A DNA stretch of 64,000 nucleotides, taken from NCBI GenBank assembly GCA_022457155.1, contig JAJGOT010000312.1, forward strand, positions 915,001-979,000. Reading direction: 5' to 3'. Positions 57,276 through 64,000 of the stretch are shown piece after piece. Positions within the stretch are counted from its first letter, which is position 1. Each line of letters begins with the position of its first letter. The position numbers were made by a program, and so were the translations under genes. The stretch comes from Cladopsammia gracilis. Taxonomy: Eukaryota; Cnidaria; Anthozoa; Scleractinia; Dendrophylliidae. The notes beneath the pieces were generated by a model. The model did not search any database and had not been told where the DNA came from. It was given only the letters and a program-made list of their open reading frames with translations.

Positions 57276-58298
57276 TTTGAACTCAATACGACCTCAACTC
57301 GCCGGTGATAAAAGAAAAATACAAATGACCGCTTCGCCGGGGTCAGTTGATTTGATGCCAATATAGTTTGGAACGATAGGCCAGCTCCTTTCAACTGTGA
57401 TGGTTTCTTTTAGTTATTGAAGGCTAGATGTAAAGCCACAGTTCAGCACAGCGAAAGAAAACCCGCCGCATTAGGGTTTCCTCTGCTGGCGACTGTGACA
57501 AATTATTGTCGCGCCACAACTGAGGAAATCGGATAGGTCTTTTCACACTTTTAAAAAAAAAGCCTATTTCAGTGCTGAAATCTTCAATTAATGAGATAAG
57601 CTAATCTTTTTACAAGAGCAGTATTAACAATAAGCCCTTTCATACACAGAATCAAAACTCCAGAGAAGGAATGAACTGAAGGGGAGTGAATGTTCAAAGG
57701 CGTGCAACTTGTCCTGTAAATTTCGATGTTTCGTAACGTATTTTTGTAGCCAAAAAGCGTTAGTTTTATAAATCATTTTCGTATTCATTTTTAGAGAGCC
57801 TGAAAAAAGCTTTAAATTGTATCATTCCAGGCGTTCAGATAAATTGCGACTGGAGATCATTGCACAGTGACCAGGGCGTGACTAGGGGTAATTCACGCGC
57901 CTCCTGGCCATCCCGGCCTCGCTAGTGATAGTGCCGGGCGAGTGACAAAAGTGGTAAAAATGCATTTAAACCGGTCAGGACACATCAAGGGACAATAAAG
58001 TAAAGGCAAGAAGTCTCTGTTGTGTAATATTTTCGATTTTTCTATCGCTTTTCAATTCCGTGACAAATCGTATTATTACCTATATTTCATTACTGTGTAC
58101 CGGCTTCGACATGTGACTCACACACCACCATGAGCTGCCTGTGGTATCAATCAACTGATGAGGACTGTATATATTTTTTTATTTTAAAAAAACGATGTAT
58201 TTCTGTGCAATATCTCAGCAATGGATGGTTCCGTTACTGATCACTGTTCGGTTTATAAAATTGGTCGTTCGAAAGGGACACCATTCTCAAGGGGGTGG
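57276..58298. promoter_or_regulatory. Upstream region of the lysyl oxidase gene
   Basis: Follows the ATG at 57275 on the minus strand. No clear TATA box or repeat boundary; presumed promoter by position only. Confidence 0.35.
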
Positions 58299-60325
58299 GT
58301 ACAAAACGAAGACCGAAGACCTAAGACCCAAAAACGAAGACCCTGTCAAAATCGTTTTGAAATCACTTGAAAAAGGATGCAACATGATTCTCGACCAAAG
58401 CAGAAACAAGGAGCAACAAAGTTTGCTGTTATTAACGAATTTGACCAGGGTCTTCGTTTTGTACAAAACCCCACCAAAAGTACAAAACGAAGACCCCTTC
58501 AAAATCGTCTTGAAATCACTTGAAAAAGGCGGGAACATGATTCTCGACCGAAGCAGAAACAAGGAGTGACAAAATTTGTGGTTATCAACGAATTTGACCA
58601 GGGTCTTCGTTTTGTACATAACCCTACCAAAAGTACAAAACGAAGACCCCCTTCAAAATCGTCTTGAAATCACTTGAAAAAGGCGGGAACATGATTCTTG
58701 ACCGAAGCAAGAAACAAGGAACAACAAGATTTGCGGTTATTATATTTAGTGCTAGCTCTATTGGCACACATTGCGGTTTCTTTGGCTCACTTTTGTTGCA
58801 AGATAAATACTAATCGGCTAAAGTTTGTTATCGATTTGAAAATGCAAGGATCGTTAAATTTCTCAGGCCGTAATTTAGTGTCGAAAGTCTGTAGTGTCAA
58901 GACTTGTGAGAAAGTGTTTCCCATCACGGATATCAGGCATCTTAGATCCAAGTCTCAAAAAGCCGTAGTCTACAATTCCACTGCAATGGAATAATGCCGG
59001 AATTCTTGCAATAATTTTTAGTTTCTTAGTTAGTTCTGTAGTTGAGTAGTGTGTCTCAGTGGAGCTAGGATAAACCTCCGTTGTTTTGTAACAGCGTTTG
59101 ATTTGGCATCCAACAGATAATCTGCAGCATGGTTGCTGGTTTTTTTAATCTCACGGATGCTAGTTTATTCTTCTCTCCATATGTAGATGTTTAAGGTAAA
59201 GCAAGACCGATTCTACTCGTGAATCTCGTCAGTTGCTAGAGTTATATCTCATGGATATTGGTAACGTTCAAAAGTTTTAGCCGTTTATATATATATATCG
59301 CTTTAATAGCGGTTCGAAAATGCGCACCTATATTTCTATTGCCGGGTCCAGAGATTCTGGCCAATTAGGAAACTCTTGTGCAAATTTCGATCCGGCATAC
59401 AGTTCTGTTTCTTTAGAAAGATTTTTAGTCAGTATTTGAACCATGTAGGATATTGTCCTTTCTGATAGGTACATAGACTTAACGAGTAAATATAACTTTT
59501 CAACACCCCCAAAAATGGAGACCTGAATATACGTACCGGAACTGAATGAATTCGCTCCTCTTTAGTACAATTGTTACAGTGTTATAACAAAGTATCGCTA
59601 AATGTTATTCCCTCGTTAATAAGCCAGGGAATCATGTTTGGAGCTAATTTCAAGTGATTTCAAGACGATTTTAAAAAGGGTGTTCGTTTTGTACTTTTGG
59701 TAGGGTTATGAACGAAGACCCTGGTTAGATTCGTTTATAACCGCAAATCTTGCTGTTCCTTATTTCTGCTTCGGTCAAGAATCATGTCCCAACCTTTTTC
59801 AAATGATTTCAAGACGATTTTGAACGGGTCTTCCTTTTGTACTTTTGGTAGGGTTTTGTACATAACGAAGACCCTGGTCAAATTCGTTAATAACCGCAAA
59901 TCTTGTTGTTCCTTGTTTCTGTTTTGGTCGAGAATCATGTTCCCGCCTTTTTCAATCGATTTCAAGATGATTTTGAAGGGGTCTTCGTTTTGTACTTTTG
60001 GTGGGGTTTTGTACAAAACGAAGACCCTGGTCAAATTCGTTGATAACTGCAACTTTTGTTACTCCTTGTTTCTGCTTCGGTCAAGAATCATGTTCCAGCC
60101 TTTTTCAAGTGATTTCAAGACGATTTTGAAGGGGTCTTCGTTTTGTACTCTTGGTGGGATTATGTACAAAACGAAGACCCTGGTCAAATTCGTTAATAAC
60201 CGCAAATTTTGTCACTCCTTGTTTCTGCTTCGGTCGAGAATCATGTTCCCGCCTTTTTTAAGTGATTTCAAAACGATCTTGAAGGGGTCTTCGTTTTTGG
60301 GTCTTAGGTCTTCGGTCTTCGTTTA
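58299..60325. mobile_element. 2.0-kb foldback element of 153-bp tandem units
   Basis: Left arm (58299-58740) has about three units starting 'gtacaaaacgaagacccc' and containing 'gaaatcacttgaaaaaggcg ggaacatgattctcgacc'; right arm (59640-60325) has four to five units in inverted orientation. Outer ends are 'aaaacgaagaccgaagacc taagaccc' and its reverse complement. The centre (58740-59640) has no recognised gene. Open frames on both strands run through the units because 153 is a multiple of three. Confidence 0.85.
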
Positions 60326-60459
60326 GTAAAATGGTTGCTGTTAATATATAGCTGTAGAAATCGGGCAGTCATCTTGAGGTACGTACAGTATACGTGAAAT
60401 ACCGCACAGGAACTTGCCCAAGACGCGCGAAAATGTGTTCCCAACTTAACGGAAAAGTC

Positions 60460-60600
60460 TGCAATACCGGGGGGGGGGGGGGGGGGGGCTTAATAAATTT
60501 CTTGCTCCGAAAAGGAGGGCTTATTGGAGGGGGCGGGGGGTGCTTATTGGAGAGGGGAGGGGGTGCTTATTGGAGGGGCAGGGGCTTGATAGAGGATTTA
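60460..60600. repeat. G-rich 'gggtgcttattggag' repeats
   Basis: A G run followed by four 'ggcttattggagggg'-type units. Related text 'ggaggcgtttattagat' is at 51900-52020. Confidence 0.6.
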
Positions 60601-60747
60601 CGGTATATCCTCATCCGCGAAACGCAAAAATTGGCAATCGCGAAATTAAACTCCCGCGGAAATTTCATTTGCCACGCAACGTTTCTCCCCGACGTGGAGC
60701 CGTCAAAACAACTAGGCGCGAACGAGACAAGTCGCACTATTATTTAA

Positions 60748-60843
60748 AATATGTTGACCTGCGATCAGGCGCTTTTTTTCGCAGCGTTTATGCGCGAATT
60801 TTTCGCTTCGAAAATAAAAGCGTCTGATCGCAGGTCACCTATT
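60748..60843. mobile_element. MITE with TGACCTGCGATCAGGCGC ends
   Basis: Left 'tgacctgcgatcaggcgctt', right 'aagcgtctgatcgcaggtca'; about 95 bp. Confidence 0.8.
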
Positions 60844-61379
60844 TTTAGTGTCACTAGAAAGTTAAACATAATGGTTCAGTTTTCACCAGATAATTAACGA
60901 GTGCTCACATACTAGTATTAGTAGTACTTTTTTAAGTAGTCCGTCAGCCTTGCAGTTTATTGTTATATTTTTTCATTTTTTTGGCTGATTAGATCTTTCG
61001 TAGATCATACGTATCGTTTACAGCATTATTCGTTTGCGGTCCTTTGCAGACTTTACTTCTATTTCCAAAGAGTATGATTTCAGTTTTAGCTATTTTCGTC
61101 TGAAATAGGGTATTGATTTTGACAGGAACCCATCCCTGATTTTGAGCATTTTTGGTATGTTTGAGCACTCTGGTCTGGAAATGGGTATGGTTATGGTGTC
61201 TAGAAGAAGCTACGTTTTTATCATTATTCATTGCTTGAGAAGTGCGGTTGATTAACATCGGGAATTGGCTTCCTTGAGCCCTTTACAAAATATTTTACGC
61301 AAGCCACAGCAGTTCGTGGGTCCCAGGCCGGGTCCGGTCACGGCTAGCTGCGACCATGTATCTCCCGGTCTGAATTTGG

Positions 61380-61503
61380 ATCAGGTCTGAAATAGGGTAT
61401 GGAAAATCACATATTTTGGCCTGAAATAGGCCGGTAAGGGTTTCAAGAAGCAAGCCGAAATAAAGCCCCACCCAAACTTTCGGGGAGTACCTCCTCCCGG
61501 GGA
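61380..61503. repeat. Right-end fragment of a GTACTCC-family element
   Basis: 'ggtctgaaatagggtatgg' repeats and 'ggggagtacctcctcccgggg'. A similar end is at 62100-62168. Confidence 0.5.
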
Positions 61504-61646
61504 TAATGCTTTGTACGAGTCCTTTTGGGTGTAAAATCTACAATGATCGCCGTTAGAATTATCGCGGTACCTTTTAGGGTATCGAGTCGTAACAATATGA
61601 CGGGAACTATTAGAATTGGTTCCTCTTAGGTGAAAAGATTCATTTG

Positions 61647-61829
61647 TAGCCTGCATGACAGGCGCTTTATGAGCCAAGCGGAGCGAGCGAAGCATTTCGC
61701 GCGGAGCGCCTGTAGACAGGCGCTTTATTTTTTTCCTTCCCTCGTCTCTCGCTTCGCGCTCGTGTCGCGCTCCGCGCGAAATGCTTCGCTCGCTCCGCTT
61801 GGCTCATAAAGCGCCTGTCATGCAGGCTA
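61647..61829. mobile_element. 183-bp MITE with perfect 9-bp target duplication and the large transposon's ends
   Basis: TAGCCTGCATGACAGGCGCT at the left, its reverse complement AGCGCCTGTCATGCAGGCTA at the right, arms about 60 bp. ATTCATTTG flanks both sides (61638-61646, 61830-61838). Ends and duplication length equal those of the 18447-29196 element, which could mobilise it. A right-end fragment is at 14036-14152. Confidence 0.88.
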
Positions 61830-62419
61830 ATTCATTTGTGCCACGTCCACCAAACGAGATTCTCTCGAAGTCTTCCGTTTTTGGTAGTAGGAGTGAAAAT
61901 AACTCAAATTAAATTCATTGACAAGTCTAGTGAGAATTTGCACTCAAAATGTCGTTCTAGCAGAAATAGGTCAAATTTTAGTACCCTGTTCTAGCAAAAA
62001 TGGCTGCAGATAATCTGAAGCTTTCATGCGTTCGAAATATTATACCCCGTTCTAGGAAACGTCTCTAAAATGGATACCCCGTTCTAGATCAGGAGTCCCA
62101 AAATCACGACCCCGTTGGGCGGCACATACCCGTATAGGTGTTTTGGGGGAGTACCCCCCCCCCCCGGGACATGTACTGGGACATGTAATGAGACATAACA
62201 TTCTAAGTGATGACCTTGTACTGAGCCCGGGGCCCGGGTATTGAGACATAACAAACTCGTGTACTAAAGTGCTATGGCGGATGAACAGCAGATAAGATTA
62301 CGAGATAATATATGAATATCGCCAGTTATCTGTAGTGACTTCTGTTTTATAAACATTTATGAACTTTCCGCTCGGAGTAATTGATTTTTCACGTGAAAAT
62401 AAAACTGCAATTAAAGGTA

Positions 62420-62590
62420 CACTTTCCCGCCGAATAAACAAATTTCCATGTTATATCGCCAAATGATTACAAGGATGGAAGTGGATTACAGTTCATCAAT
62501 TTTGATTTCTTGACAGGCGATCAAGAAATCGAAGTTTCCATTCTTGTGGAATTTCTTTTAGTCGTTATTTTGTATTTTTAGTTCATATTC
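62420..62590. repeat. Dispersed relative of the 50-kb tandem repeat
   Basis: 'actttcccgccgaataaaca aatttccatgttatatcgcc aaatg' jumps directly to 'attacaaggatggaagtgga ttacagttcatcaattttg', i.e. the 50168-50830 sequence with the middle of the unit missing. Confidence 0.75.
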
Positions 62591-62876
62591 TTTGCGTTCA
62601 TCACTTTTGACGATTTTTTCTTCCTGTATGATAAAGCAAATGGGACCCCCGGAGGGGGGAGGGGGGGGGGGGGGTAGTGGTGTCCCTTCAGTAACCAAAG
62701 AGAAACGCAAAGTTCAAAAACCCAGTTACATCAAGGAATTCAGCCGGTAATCCACGGTAGATTTCCATAAACATTGATAGCCTGTAGTAAGAACAAGCGT
62801 TTATATTTTATGGGGCGGGGAGGGGGGGGGGGGGGGGGGGGGGGTGATTAATCGCTTACTAAAATTAAAAAAAAAA

Positions 62877-63530
62877 TTGACGCTGTTCGAACAATTTTTT
62901 TCCCGACGTTTCGGCAATGCTGCTTTCTTCAGGGTACAAAACTATGTCAAAGGGATTAATCGCTCGTTGGAAAACAAAATATTAACTTGACGTCTCGTAT
63001 GTTACAACATACATCCTCAGAAGTGACCGTTTAGAATACAAGTAACAACTAAATTTAAATGAATAATAAGTAACTAATTAACAACAACAATAACATAAGA
63101 TGAGAAAAAGTTGCATATAAAAGATGCAAACTAATAAAGAATTAGCTTTTCGCTGCTGACATTATCGTTAAGGGTAGATCTGAGTTCCTGAATAAGTAGA
63201 GTCTCCTTAATCTTACAGTGAGTATCAGACCGCCCTTTTGCCAATATCTCAAAGTGGTCCCATTTGAAGTTGTGACCAGTTGATGTGACGTGGTCTGCGA
63301 TAGCAGATGCATGACAAGTACTTGTGATCCCTTTAAAATGTTCAGTTTTTCTGTCATGCAATCTTCGTTTTGTTTTTCCAATATAAAAATCCTGACAATC
63401 CCAACAACTAGCCTTATACACAACTTTTGACATTTGGGAACGGTTGAACCTATCTTTGTAGGGAAAAAAGGACTTAATGCGATGAGCGTTTTGGAAAATC
63501 ACCCTAAGATCAATGCAGCCATAAAAGATG
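62877..63530 (-). pseudogene. Penelope-like element 3' part with GIY-YIG endonuclease domain
   Basis: Minus-strand frame 63502-63131 encodes VVYKASCWDCQDFYIGKTKR, RLHDRKTEHFKG, ADHVTSTGHNFKWDHFEIL, KIKETLLIQELRSTLN: the GIY-YIG-type endonuclease that follows the reverse transcriptase in Penelope-like retroelements (here FYIG). Only the C-terminal part is present; the 3' flank to 62877 includes 'gacgtttcggcaatgctgc' and 'acttgacgtctcgtatg'. The frame is open, so the copy is relatively young, but truncated. Confidence 0.8.
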
Positions 63531-63537
63531 CACGTAA

Positions 63538-63926
63538 AGACTATATGAAAGGGGTACCATTTTCAATGAAAGGTATATGAAAGGGATACCTTTTCTGTCA
63601 AAAACGGTATATTAAATAATCCCTACTTCTACTTAAAGTGTGTACATTAAATTTAGTTAATCTATGTTTAATAAGCCACTTTTCCGACTCGCGTGTATAT
63701 ATTATATATTTTTAATTAATAAATGATGGTTACCCAACTAGTTTAGCTTTTTAGTTATTTTGGATAACCAGCTACTGTATCTATTTTTAATTTGTATATT
63801 ACGTATACATCTTTGTAACTTTACAGTGCGAATAAACGTTGTTGTTGTTGTTGTTGTTGTTGTTAAAAGGGTTTGGACCTTGGGGTGGAACATCCCCGTA
63901 CAAAACTTTGTTGAGTACCCTCCCCC
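63538..63926. mobile_element. GTACTCC-family element interrupted by a LINE tail
   Basis: 63538-63610 ('gaaaggggtaccattttcaa ... ctgtcaaaaacggtat') and 63864-63926 ('aaaagggtttggacc ... acaaaactttgttgagtacc') are the two halves of the element seen whole at 1-470. The break is filled by 63611-63863. Confidence 0.75.
63611..63863 (+). mobile_element. Short LINE 3' tail ending in (GTT)n
   Basis: AT-rich, ends 'gcgaataaacgttgttgttg' with eight GTT units. Probably a heavily 5'-truncated LINE copy inserted in the element above. Confidence 0.5.
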
Positions 63927-64000
63927 GGTCAGAAACTGGCAGCATTTCAGTGAATTCAGTGTGTTTTAAAAAAATGTTTGCTCCTTGTGTTTAGATTTAT

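Noticed and set aside
58195..60326. Long overlapping open frames on both strands with ~51-residue repeats
   Set aside because: The 153-bp tandem unit is a multiple of three and lacks stops in several frames; the structure is a foldback repeat.

Overview
This is a eukaryotic, intron-rich, AT-rich and heavily transposon-laden window, most likely from an anthozoan cnidarian (a stony coral or close relative). The evidence is the gene set (carnitine-type dioxygenase, four-SRCR lysyl oxidase, RecQ-like helicase plus DUF6589-type protein), canonical GT/AG introns with matching phases, and the density of short inverted-repeat elements, Penelope-like, LINE and Crypton-like remnants. Species cannot be fixed from the sequence alone.

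Layout. (1) 1-18.2 kb, minus strand: three 5' exons (18187-17514, 8388-8283, 1772-1570) of a gamma-butyrobetaine/trimethyllysine dioxygenase (BBOX1/TMLHE family) gene that runs off the left edge. Its introns hold a 1.96-kb element with two 527-bp almost identical inverted arms and a tyrosine-recombinase remnant, and a nest of elements (a MITE in a mariner-type element in a Penelope-like relic). (2) 18447-29196: a 10.75-kb DNA transposon bounded by ~115-126-bp terminal inverted repeats beginning TAGCCTGCG and by an exact 9-bp direct repeat (CTCTGGTGC). It carries only two genes, convergently arranged: a 3-exon RecQ-like superfamily-2 helicase (598 aa) and a 7-exon, 1136-aa protein with AT-hook, CxxC pairs, a DUF6589-like core and two C2H2 fingers, which I read as the transposase. 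Both models are open across every splice junction. The best fit I know is the helicase-encoding branch of the Academ superfamily (AcademH); that assignment is from memory and unverified. Three small non-autonomous elements elsewhere in the window share the TAG...CTA ends, and two have perfect 9-bp duplications. (3) 29.2-37.4 kb: broken LINE, TTAA-flanked element, Crypton-type exon and several MITEs. (4) 37.5-57.3 kb, minus strand: a 10-exon, 738-codon lysyl oxidase-like gene (signal peptide, 4 SRCR domains, catalytic LOX domain with intact copper and LTQ residues) whose last phase-compatible exon encodes a fibronectin type II domain; a fragment of its fifth exon is duplicated in intron 7. (5) 57.3-64 kb: gene-free repeats, including a 2-kb foldback element made of 153-bp tandem units, a Penelope GIY-YIG endonuclease fragment and a MITE split by a LINE tail.

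The host genes are unrelated in function (mitochondrial/cytosolic carnitine synthesis versus extracellular matrix crosslinking). The large transposon sits about 260 bp upstream of the dioxygenase start codon, with its helicase gene transcribed away from it.
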